From Aptenodytes patagonicus (Eukaryota; Chordata; Aves; Sphenisciformes; Spheniscidae), in contig NC_134960.1 in the NCBI RefSeq assembly GCF_965638725.1, forward strand, positions 1,800,501 through 1,864,500: a DNA stretch of 64,000 nt, written 5' to 3'. Made by a program: the position numbers and the translations under genes. The notes beneath the pieces were generated by a model, which was not told where the DNA came from, ran no database searches, and was given only the letters and a program-made list of their open reading frames with translations. Numbering within the stretch: position 1 is the first letter of the stretch; every line of letters begins with the position of its first letter. Shown piece by piece: positions 35,920 through 46,800 of the stretch.

Positions 35920-38900
35920 GTGGGTGCCGGGGCCGGGGCCGGGAGCGGGGCCGGGGCCCGGGCCCCGGGCCCCGGGCCCCTTTCCCGGGGCTGAGGCGGC
36001 GGCTTCCCCGCAGGCAGCACGCCGCTGGGCTGCTACAGGAAGCTGGTGGAGTACTGCCGGAACGGGGACCTGTCCTTCAAGTACGTGAAAACCTTCAACA
36101 TGGACGAGTACGTGGGTGAGTGCCCGCACAGGAGAAGCGTTTGGCTTTCCTTACCCGTCTTTCTGTATATTAAGTATCTCTGTCCGTATAGTGTCAATGT
36201 CCAGTTGCTGAGGCAGGGCCGCCAGCCTGCTGGAGGGGCTGGCGTGCCCCCAGCTCTCGGTACCGCAGCCGGATAGTCGTTAGTGCACGGTGGGTGCAGA
36301 AAATCCCACCTGCAAAAGATGTAAGGTAGGAAGGATAAAATCCGCATTAGCCAAGGGAGTTAACGGGGACAATTTTAAAACCTGTGTAAGAAATACTAGA
36401 GTATCAGGTGTTGCCTGGTGTTATACGCACTAGACACTGCTGTATTTTACCTGAACTTAGGTATTGATCAGCTGAGGATCCATCTTGTCATTGCAATCTG
36501 AGATAGCGTGCAATATTAACTACCATCTTTGCTCTGGGATTATAAAGGTCACTTTGGCTCCAGGTCTCGTATAAAGACCGATGTGCTACCTGTCTGAGTG
36601 CCCTTCCGTACCCGACGTGCACTCCTCTAAAGATAGCAGAGGACCATTTCGTTTATGAAGCTGTGATGAAATAGCCTCTTCAGAAGAAAGAGTACAGAGA
36701 GATTAGTGGGCAAGCCTAAAGCTCCAAAGGTGAAAACCATACAGGCTAAGTATTTGCTAATGCTAATTTTACCCTGGCCAAGAAGTTTTTCTGTGAACAA
36801 TCCTAATCAAGCAGCATTAGGGAATAGGCAGTCCAGTGTGGGTTTATAGCATTCAAGGGGGGGGGGGAAATATGCAGTAAGTTATTTCCCAGGCTTCTGC
36901 ACAGTTTTTTAACCATTCTTGCTAATACAAACCGGTAGGAATGCTGAAAAGGTAGGAACAGATGAGGCACAGTGCATGCCTGCTTTTCTTGAACATCCGT
37001 TGCATGTTAGTACGAGCACGTGTCTTATAGGAGCTATTGTGATTGATTTAATTTTGCTATTTAGGGAAATAAAAACAACTTATGAAAGTTGAGGGAGTCA
37101 CAAATGACAGAGAAAGCAGTGCTCTATTACCAAAGCAAGGTAATATAGGTGCGTATAGGTGGCTTACATCATGTGTGATATTCTTTCAGTTGGTCTTAGT
37201 CCCGTGCATGCTCTGTTACCAGGTCTCCCAAGGGATCACCCAGAAAGTTACCATTCCTTCATGTGGAATAACTTCTTTAAGCACATTGACATCTCGGCAG
37301 AAAACGTTCACATTTTGGATGGAAATGCACCTGATCTACAGGCAGAGTGTGACGCATTTGAGGATAAAATCAAAGCGGCTGGAGGAATTGAACTCTTTGT
37401 TGGAGGTGAAAACCCGAAGGACTAGCGGTCTCTAAACACTGGCAGGAAGCGCTGCCTTTCCTCCACCAGCTCTCTCATGTATTATCAGGAGAGTTCATTT
37501 TCAATGCAGTTCAGTGGATTTGCAGTGAAAGCCAACCCATACACCATCGCCCTGGGCGCTCGTGTGCTGGCAGCCTTGTCTTCCAATGTACCGCTCCCCC
37601 AGGTTTAAGTATTTCGATCCAGTAAGTGAATTGTTCAGGAAACGATGAGCAGGAGAAACAGGCAGGGCTAAAACTGTACCGAATACAAAATGTATTACAA
37701 TTGCCAGTGCTAAAACTGCTAGGAGTAGTCAGAGTCCTCTGAGCCAACAGCTCAACGCAAGCTTTTCCCATCAGTTTGCCTTAAGATTCTGCCATCCACT
37801 TGTTGTCTTCTTGTCCCAGCACAATTAGGGAAGAGTCTTTGTTGACTTCAGAGGGGGCTTTTGCTGTCATTCCTACCAGAAGCAAATTTAAGCTTGAACA
37901 GAAAAAATGTATTTTCTCAGATCTGTATCTATTCCTGAAGCACTGAATGTCCTTCTAATAGGAGTGCTGCTGGTTCTGCTTCCTACAATAACCACTGCAG
38001 CCACTGACCTACTTCTCAAACTGTCTCTGTCACAGGTATTGGCCCAGACGGTCACATTGCCTTCAATGAGCCTGGATCAAGTTTGGTATCCAGGACGCGA
38101 GTGAAGACCTTGGCTATGGATACTATATTGGCTAACGCCAGGTTCTTTGATGGTGACCTCTCCAAAGTCCCCACAATGGCTTTGACGGTCGGAGTGGGCA
38201 CTGTCATGGATGCCAGAGAGGTTAGGAGAAAAGCAGTGACTTCAGACAGTAGCTCTTGAGCAGGGCTTCCTGGAATAGCTAAAGATTATCCAGTCTTGGA
38301 GCAGCATTGCACCCTGCTGGCGTAGGCCAGCTTACACTTTCCCTGCCACAGGCAGCTGAATACCTGATCCTCCTGTTCTCTTGCATCCTGCAACACCATG
38401 GAAAGGCTCTTGCTCTGTCTTCCATTTTTGCTCTACTAACGCTTAGGTTTGTGTAACCCTGCAGTACAGCTGTTGTCCACAGGGAGCTAGAAAGGTTTGG
38501 GAGGATGTCTTTGGTTAAGAGTCTCATCTGGGGAAATAACTGCAAGAATCGCTGGTTGACTTGATGTTACTCCAGCAGATCATGAAAACTGTATGGGATA
38601 GCTTTTCATTGAGTCTATACTTTGATTTATACTTGTTAAGTCTCAGCATATAGGTGCCTAATGGGAGCTCAAAGGATCCGAATCATTAAAATGACCCACC
38701 AGGCTATGATTTAATTGACAAATAAAATGCAGCCAGAGCAAACAGATTTGTGATACAGTGAAGTGCCTCTGCGGAGGATGACAGAGATATCCCCCTGGTA
38801 GGGACCGGGGCAGCTCTCTTCAGCAGTTCAGTTCAGCAGGGTGTGGGTGTGCTCTCTGAAGGCATCTTCTAGACCCTAACTGCCATCCTCTGTCTCTCGG

Positions 38901-39488
38901 AGTCCAGGTGATGATTCTCATCACAGGAGCCCACAAAGCCTTTGCTTTGTACAAAGCCATTGAGGAAGGTGTCAACCACATGTGGACAGTATCTGCTTTC
39001 CAGCAACACCCCAACACCGTGTTCGTGTGCGATGAGGATGCCACGCTGGAACTCAAAGTTAAGACAGTGAAATACTTCAAAGGTGAGTGTTTGACCACAC
39101 CAAGCAGCTGTTGTATTTAGCTTTTAAGTCACGCCATGCTTTGTCAAGTCATGCAAAGCCATGCTTTGCATTGTATGTTCCTGTTTAATCAACTCCCAAA
39201 GGAGTACATTCCTTAGGTGTAACAGCTGAGATGTACAGCCATAATAAACGGGTAAAGGTAATGCTTAACTGTGTGGGCATGGGAGCAAAGGAACAAGGAC
39301 TCTAGTAGTGCCTAATTTCATTAGCATCCAATGAATGAGAATTTTGCTTTATTATGTCTACTTAAGTCATCTTTTCACTTGCTACATTAGGTTTAATGCT
39401 GGTTCACAACAAGCTTGTGGAACCCTTATACAGCATGAAGGAGACGGGAGCAGAAAGAAGCCAGTCTAAGAAGCCATACAGCGATTAG
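35796..39488 (+). CDS. GNPDA1: Glucosamine-6-phosphate isomerase/deaminase 1
   Basis: Cytosolic enzyme that converts glucosamine-6-phosphate to fructose-6-phosphate and ammonium, linking hexosamine breakdown with glycolysis. Six coding exons join in phase: 35796-35919, 36014-36115, 37223-37405, 38036-38220, 38908-39082 and 39391-39488, 867 bases giving 288 aa (human 289). The fold starts with [17 protein letters not shown]. The phosphate-loop segment GLPTGSTPLG spans exons 1-2. Catalytic residues match the E. coli NagB positions: Asp72 in NMDEY, and Asp141, His143 and Glu148 in [16 protein letters not shown]. The C-terminus KKPYSD fits GNPDA1. The paralogue GNPDA2 is less likely, given the tail and the NDFIP1/RNF14 neighbours. 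Transcription is divergent from NDFIP1 and convergent with RNF14. Intron 1 is only 94 bases. Confidence 0.98.
36014..36115 (+). CDS. GNPDA1: GNPDA1 coding exon 2
   Basis: Codes residues 42-75, with the phosphate-binding GSTPLGCY and the general-base Asp72 in NMDEYV. The donor is GTGAGT. Confidence 0.97.
37223..37405 (+). CDS. GNPDA1: GNPDA1 coding exon 3
   Basis: Codes residues 76-136, including [18 protein letters not shown] and GGIELFVGG. The acceptor is TTACCAG and the donor GTGAAA. Confidence 0.97.
38036..38220 (+). CDS. GNPDA1: GNPDA1 coding exon 4 (active site)
   Basis: Codes residues 137-198. [16 protein letters not shown] carries Asp141, His143 and Glu148. The exon ends at MDARE with a GTTAGG donor. 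Confidence 0.97.
38908..39082 (+). CDS. GNPDA1: GNPDA1 coding exon 5
   Basis: Codes residues 199-256, [20 protein letters not shown] through VKTVKYFK. The donor is GTGAGT. Confidence 0.97.
39391..39488 (+). CDS. GNPDA1: GNPDA1 coding exon 6 (last)
   Basis: Codes residues 257-288 and the TAG stop (39486-39488). The tail [11 protein letters not shown] is one residue shorter than in human. Confidence 0.97.
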
Positions 39489-39929
39489 TCTCTCGCTGTT
39501 CAGAGTAATGCTGAACCAGCTTTTCTGTTGAAAACCAGCTGTGAAGAAAGGGAATTGCTGCAGAAACTCATCTCATATTTGTTCTTAAATTAGCAAAATG
39601 ATTATGTGCTTGCTTCTCTCCATTAAAAAGACAGATGGAACACCTGCCTTAATTAACCAAATGAGGATGGGATCCAGTATACTGTGTTCCACAAACTTCC
39701 ACCACTAGCTTATTCTCTGAAGGTAAAGTCAATGGAGAATGAGTTGTTTAATCTGTGAAGCAACTGTAATCATGTGGACTGAAGGCCCCAAAACTTAAGT
39801 GTGAAGATAAGTGAAAGTACAATGTTGCAGAAACCAAATGGGTAATCGCTTTGGGATGTATTCCTTGCAATTACAAGTACCTTTTTGTGTCGCTCCCCCT
39901 CCACAAAACACTCTTACGTTACAGACATT

Positions 39930-40275
39930 TAAAATGGGAACTGAGCTTGTTCAGCCTGGAGAAGGGAAAGCTTCAGCATGACCTCATAGCAGTGTGCTTC
40001 ACAGCTAGGAGGAGGTCATCGAGAAGATGAAGCCAGGCTGTCCTGGGCAGTGTGCAGGGGGAAGATGAGAAGAGACAACAAGACTCGAGTTGAGGCAAGA
40101 TGCTCAGACTGGATGTAAGGAAAAACCAACCCATGAGGACAGTCAAGCAGTGGGGCAGGTTCCCCGGAGAGGTTGTGCAGCCTCTGTCCTCAAGAGGTTT
40201 TCAAGACCTGACTGGATAAAGCCCTGGCTGAACCCCACTTTGAGCCAGATGTTGGACTTGAGACCATCTAGGCAA
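39930..40275 (+). mobile_element. Old CR1 3' fragment
   Basis: A diverged CR1 remnant on the plus strand. Conceptual translation shows FSLEKGKLQHDL, LDVRKN and VKQWGRFPGEVVQ, corresponding to the end of CR1 reverse transcriptase ORF2 as seen in the younger copy ([30 protein letters not shown]). Many stops and indels and the absence of the octamer tail indicate a much older insertion. It may lie in the GNPDA1 3' UTR. Confidence 0.8.
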
Positions 40276-40542
40276 AAGGGAGGCTACAGACAGCATTCAT
40301 CAGTGCTGTATTAATAACACAGTACCATTAATGCAGTTAATGGTTAGTTTACACATCTGTATGATTTTATTTGTTGTCACATGAGGAGCCTTACATGTTC
40401 AGTTTCAGGATGTAATCTTCTATGCCCCCGTGCTTTATGATGTACTACAGGATAGATTTGGTCGGATTAAGCATAAATGCCTTCCCTCTGTGCTGCTCAG
40501 CACTCTGTTACTGTGTCAGTGCAGAGCCTGAAGCAGTAAGTC

Positions 40543-40567
40543 CTCCTTCCCTCCCTCCCTCCCTCCC
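40543..40567. repeat. Short CCCT-type simple repeat
   Basis: Pyrimidine run built from about five CCTC/CCCT units, in the region downstream of GNPDA1. Confidence 0.8.
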
Positions 40568-42539
40568 CAGCTTTACACTGCATCAAGGCAATGCCAAGTA
40601 AGTCTCAAAGGAAACGCTCTGTTCCCTCTGGCCTCAGCCCGTGTTTCATTACAGAAGCCCCGCACCGGTGGACAACAGCCTGTACGGGCAAGACCCCACC
40701 AATTCTGAAACTCGATTCCTGGGTTTCCTATCAATCAAGTGAGGGGCAAGACAAACTGGGGAGCATTTATTTTCTTTATGCAGAAATTTTGTAAGCTGTT
40801 GATCTGTAATGTAACTTTCTACAGTAGATGTCTTAATTTTTTCTAAATGGTCACATTGACTTTATCTGCTGCTCAGTCTCACTGTGCTAGTGAAACATGG
40901 AACAGTTTATGTGGCTGAACGGACTCGTGACGCCATCTTTGAACAGCAACAACACAACCTTCAAAGCACGAGAAAGATCTGTTATTTTGCACAAGATTTC
41001 CCTATCAATCAGCTAGAAGCAAAGCTGTATAGAAAGCACTTTGGTGGAAATAGCTGCTGCTGCCCCCTACTTCAAGAGCTCCCTGCCTTGTCCAGTGTTT
41101 GCTGGCAGGTCTCCACCAAACACCTGCTGCGGTTCCGTCCTGACAGGCAGCAGCCGTTTCATTAAAAAAAGGGGATCTTTACAGGAGAAAAGAGGCAGTC
41201 ACAGCTCTCTACCTTTTACCACAAAATGTCTGCAAATAATCTAACACTCGTTCAGTGCATGCACAGAAATGGAGAAAGTGAGGAGGTCTGCAAGAGGAAA
41301 AAGTACACGCTGAGGAAGAAACTGTGCCGTGTTACCAGAGTTGCCTGCCTCGCTCTCTGTCGGTGCAGACAGGGTCTGGTTTTAGCTGTCCCACCTTTGC
41401 AACACCACCTGATTGTCCTACAAGTGCAGGCACCTGCTTGTCCTCAGAGGGTCTGTCCTCCTCTGCCTCACTGCAGAATATGGGAGCTCCAGCCCGGTGC
41501 TCCCCGAGTGCCCGGAATTTATAGACACAGGGGTGACTACATCACTGTTCTTCCTCTCTCCACACAAAGTTCTTGAAAGCGGAGGTGGTTCATTGCAACA
41601 TCTTCAAATACTTCACCATAGCACTCAGGCTGCGGTAGCTCTGGCAGACATCCCCAGCCACGGCTTTTCATCCCAACATACCCTTTGGCATCCAGGCCCT
41701 GCCCTCAGCCCACCTCTGTCCTGGCAGAAGGGACCTGCCCAGCCTCCCGTAGGTTTAAGAGATCCAACACCACCTCCTTCATCCAGGCAGGAAAACGGGG
41801 TTTAAGCACGTGCTTCGCCTTGTCACAAACATTCCCCATCTGCCCACAGACGCAGCTTAGTGGGAAGAAAGCCCCCTCCGAAAGCAGGCAGCTTTGGGAC
41901 TCGGCCTGTAGAGTTAAAAATTGTGGCCAGAGTGGAAACTGGTGTGGGGATTGCAGCTAAAAGCTGGCTCCATCCAATGGCGCGTTCCCGGAGTACTGTC
42001 ACGATGGCCGCCGTGTATCCGTTAGGGGCTTGCATCTCGCAGGGAAAACCAGGGCTCTTTGGGTGCGAGGGCACTTTGCATACACAAACCTCCAAACTTC
42101 TATCAGCAGAACAGATCCTGTGCCAGCTTCACTCGAGAGTCTGGTCCACGTCATTCTACAGATGACCATGCGAGCGCGCACACACCTCGGCCCCGTGGCA
42201 CACAAGCACTAGAGGCGATCACCACCCAGACGCAGAACAGAGCGTGCCACGCGCTGGCCTGTGCTGCCGTATGCATACCATAATGAAAACAAACAGGCAG
42301 ACAACTACATTTACTGTCTTAAAGTGAATTTAGTGCATGTGAAAGGTGCAGGAAATACAATTTAAACCATACACAACGTAAACTTTCCCTACACGCTGTC
42401 CTATAGCCTAAACCAAGACAAGAGATCCGCTCTTGCCATCTTACCTTTTTAATCACTGCCAATTCTAATACTACAGGCTTTCATCCTCTGCGAAAGGAAC
42501 TAAATCAGCACTCATTTTGGCCAGATATCCGAGTATAAA

Positions 42540-42545
42540 TTTATT
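42540..42545 (-). promoter_or_regulatory. Candidate RNF14 poly(A) signal
   Basis: AATAAA on the minus strand, about 1.26 kb downstream of the RNF14 stop. If used, the RNF14 transcript ends near 42520. Confidence 0.45.
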
Positions 42546-43807
42546 TACTATCAGTCAAAAGTGAGTGAGAGGCGTTCACCTTGAGTTTCTGAAGAGTCTT
42601 CCAGCTCCTGAGCTATCCATCCGGACCCTGCTATTTGTTTTGAACTCGGCATGTGCAGTTTTAATGGAAAAATAAATTTTTAGACCATTCTGCAAGTGGA
42701 AAAACTTCTAAAAAATTAGTGGTTCCCTCCAGTAATTACTTTCACGCTCACAAAACTACTTACTGAGCTTTTAGGGGAAACAATTTGGGTTTTGAAATAA
42801 TTTGAAGTGCAAGAACAGTGGAAATAAGGGATCTAGTCCAGAAGCAAAACTATCAACTAATCAAATTTCTTATATGAAGAGTTAGTAAAAAATAAATTAC
42901 TTCATCATCTGAGAAGACAAGGTAATTTTCAGTATCTTGAAGAGTTCAAGTTAATCTCAATTATGTATCCATAAAAATATGTTTCAATATCTGACTGATA
43001 CTTTTCACCCTCTCACTGGCCACATACTCAGTTCATTGCCTTAGCACTCATCACTGTCAAAACAAGGAGCAGCAACACTGAGATGAGTCATCAAACTGAT
43101 TCAAATTTCTGGAAATGGTTGTCGGTCATTTTCTACCAAAGCATTCAATAATGCAAAGACCCGGGCATTACAGCCAGTAAGAAGGGGGTTAGGGATAATC
43201 AACTTTAACATCATTAGAAAGTATCGGCAACAGAGCAATGAGCTGCTTTTCAGAGAAACAGGTCAGGAAATGCTATAGAAGCAACAGGCTCAGTTGCTGA
43301 ATGCAGAAGAAATTTTCTGTATTGTATCAGAAAACATTCCCTGTCCGAGCAGCATCGCTAAACAGCTCCAGAAAGAGCACGACAGCTGTAATAAAACTGC
43401 CCTAAACCCTGCGATGGATACGAGCCAAGACCCTCGAAAGGTCAGTCTCCCTAAAGGAAACCCCCAAATAGTTCTACGATTTGGGGCTTCAGTTTTGCTT
43501 CTTTGCATTTGAAAAAGGGGCACCTCTTAGTATGTATTTTTCCAGTAATTTTCCAACTTCTGACTGGTTGTACGTGTCTTTCACAATCGATATGATTATT
43601 AGGGCCTTCAGTGGTGATCCTGACCACAGGATGGGTAAAATGGTCTCCTTTGGTTTTGGCGACAGCCTCTGAAGTGTGAGTATCCTGCAGTGCAAGGTAG
43701 TTACCATTCTTCTATCACATAATGGAAGTGAAAAGCAAACAAACTTGACACAAAAATGGAAAGCATCTGTCTCTGGTTTGTTCAGCTTTAGTTACTAGAG
43801 AAAGCTA

Positions 43808-43865
43808 CTAGTCTTCATCTTCAACTTCCCAGAACTCACCATCAATATGCATGGCTTGAAACAAT
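43808..43865 (-). CDS. RNF14: RNF14 coding exon 7 (last)
   Basis: Codes residues 456-474, RLFQAMHIDGEFWEVEDED, and the TAG stop (43808-43810). This acidic tail differs most from human. Confidence 0.94.
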
Positions 43866-46800
43866 CTGCAAGACAGCCAATAATTTACATCAGGATGTAA
43901 AAAAAGTAAAATATGTACAAACAAACAAACAAATCAATCTAAATGTGACCAAAAATACAAAAGCAGCAAGTTTCACAATTTTTGTCGGTATCATAAAACA
44001 CTTGTACTGCAATCGTCAAAGTCAATTAAAGTAAGCTACTCCGCACTTCCACAGCACGTTATACCAGAAGGTTGTACAGCACCTTACAAACGTGGTGTCT
44101 CAAGAAATCCCTGAAAATATTAGTAATCCAAACCGTATTAAAAGTTACCTAGCATGCTGCCATTCCTAGCTGGTCTTTAGGCAGTGTATCAGCAGCAGCC
44201 AGGCCTGCCTGCTCCAAACAGCTTACAATCTAATCCGACAATACAGAGCTGGGCAAACAACTATAACATGTAAGCTGGGGGCGGGGGGGGGGAACAAAAG
44301 GGAAGAAAATGGTTTATTGTATAAAACAGATGAGCTTAGTCAAGATAGGTAGAGGTTAAGCTAAACTAAAAGAAAAAAGAACATCAGAAGAAAAATAGAA
44401 AGGAAAACAGGGTAGGAATTGAAAAAATTACTGTTGGGAGAAGAGGGAATGCTGAAAAAGAAGGGCTAGGAACAAGAGAAAAATAAATCCTGTCAGCCAC
44501 ATCTATTACAGCAGGACAGACGGTGGAGGAGTGAGTAAACTATTTTGACTTTTGTATCCAGGCACTACGTATCACAGCGATGGGCACATAACCCAATGGA
44601 ATACACACAAGCTTAGAGGCTGCCATTATTACACCTCTCTGACCTGCCTGCCCTTTCATTTGTCCGGACAGCAGCGGCATCCTCTCTCTTGATATATCCC
44701 TGATAGTGACGATGTAGGCCAAGTTTGCAGCTTTTTAGAAGCAGCTTTTTTACCCAAAAACCTTGTGCTGCACTATCATATACCTGAGCATCTGCAAGGA
44801 AACGTTTCACTACAGGCTGTCTCTGACAGAGGCAGCAAGTAAAGCGTTAGGAATAGGCCCAGAAGACTCCTCCAGAATTTTAAAACAAGAGTTCTTAAAA
44901 AGCAAAACCACATCCCGAATCACTCCTGATTTTTTTATTGTTAGTGTCGGGTCCTTCTAAGTGTAAATATTTGAGAGAAGAAACTGTGTCTTAAACTGTA
45001 CAGCTACAAATTTCAAGGTAAGAATAATCTGGGAGAAACTGTAAGAAAAAGTAGAAAAATAAGTGATACGGCACCGGAAGAAATAGACGTAAATACGTAC
45101 CTATTGAAGCATGGGGAAGATGGATCATTGAAGTGCCTGTACGGGTTCACCCTTGACAGAGAACCCATACAAAGCCAGCAGAAATACTGCATGCAGCCAG
45201 TACACGTCATTTTGTTACAACCATCTAGTTTCTGAGGGGAAGAAAAGAAGAAATAGCAATAACAAAATCTCACCGTGTCAGTCTTCAGGACTGTCTCTGT
45301 ATGACAACAGTCCGCAAAAACGCATCAACTAATGAATACATTTTACCCCGACTCTATCACAACACTGGTATTTTTTCACTGTTCAAAAGAACTAGCAGCT
45401 AGAATCACAGAACTGTAAATTGGCTATAATATTAAATAATACTGGAAATTAATATTTTTCTGAAGCTAGTTTGATTTACTGGCTGTAGTTCGAAACAGCA
45501 GCAGCCTGAAACACGCGGAAAACAAAGGGATTCATATGGATCCATATTCAGCCTGGATCTTTTTAGTGCTGGAGTCTGAACAATACCAGTTGCTGTACTT
45601 AAGTCCCTGAGCTCCAGAAACATCACCTCCTTTTCTACGTAACACAGACAGAAAGGGAAAGTTCTCTTACCATTTCCTAGAAATTTACCTTCCCTGGTGA
45701 ACTTGGAGGCTACAAATAAATCTCTGTTCCAGCCTAAATACAGAACTGACTGAATTTATCTTAGTTTCTGTTAAGAGCCACTATGATTCTTCAGCCTTTC
45801 CCCTCCATGCTTACCTCTATATGAGTACCACAGCAAGGACAAGCCTTCGAGTTCTTTTCTAGCCATTCTTTACTCTCCATCTCCTCCAGGGCTTTCTGAA
45901 TCACTCGTTTGCCATAGCGTTGTTCCAAAAATCTTTTAGTTGCCTCATCTGCTTCTAAATATTCATTTCGCAAATCCATTAATTTCTCTGGGGAATAAAA
46001 CAAAACAAAAAAACCACAATCAAACAAAAGAAAACAGCTTTTGTAATATATTCTATAAAGAAGTCCAGCTAATAACAGCATAAAGCATTCTGAAAGGAAA
46101 CTAACATCATTAATTAAAAAGCAAGTAAAACATTAGAATACATGAGATGAGAATCTTAAAACCCCTCTACCTCAAAATTCAACGGTTTTACACTATTTCA
46201 TTATAAAAGAGACCAGTCGATGGAATTAGAACAAATCTACAATGTAAAATAAACTGAAAAAAGGAAATATTTTTTCTGAACAGGATTTTGAGGCCAAACA
46301 GGCAGAGAAGCATCCACCCAATTCTAGTATCAACTCTGACAACAGAAAGTGGTGGATTCACAGGAAAGGGTAAAAAAAATATATAAAATATGTAAGATTA
46401 TATAAAATTATTCTTCCCCTGCTATGGCCTCTCAGCATTTGAGAATCAGCGGTTTAGGGACCTCCTGAGCTGTGGAGGGTCATCAAAGGAATAATTTTTA
46501 ATTGCCAGCAACAGACCTACTCCAAATGAGTCTGTCTCATCTTTTCGAAAGCTCACGCGGTGATGAGTTTCCTTGCTTAATTTCTGACTTTCAGTCTTTT
46601 TCACAAAGACTTAATTGTTTCCTGACCCATTTCTGAAATACGATGACTCACCCGCAGTAACTTTACATGGAGAGACCCCATGGTAAGTCATTTTACAGAG
46701 AGTACAAAAAGCATAGTTGCAACGGGAACATATGCCCATGGTGCAACCTGGTTCTTGCATGACCGGCGTCTGACAGCCCGGGCGAGGGCAATACACTACA

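Larger units (their letters stand above)
35395..36020. promoter_or_regulatory. CpG island, GNPDA1 promoter, exon 1 and intron 1
   Basis: A dense GC and CpG block covering the GNPDA1 leader, first coding exon and tiny first intron. It contains the AGGT array and the YY1-type motif listed separately. Confidence 0.8.
39489..42539. other. GNPDA1 3' UTR and tail-to-tail intergenic DNA
   Basis: No coding exon was recognised. Possible plus-strand poly(A) signals for GNPDA1 are ATTAAA at 39622-39627 and at 41161-41166, so its 3' end is uncertain. An old CR1 piece lies at 39930-40275 and a CCCT run at about 40543-40567. Confidence 0.55.
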
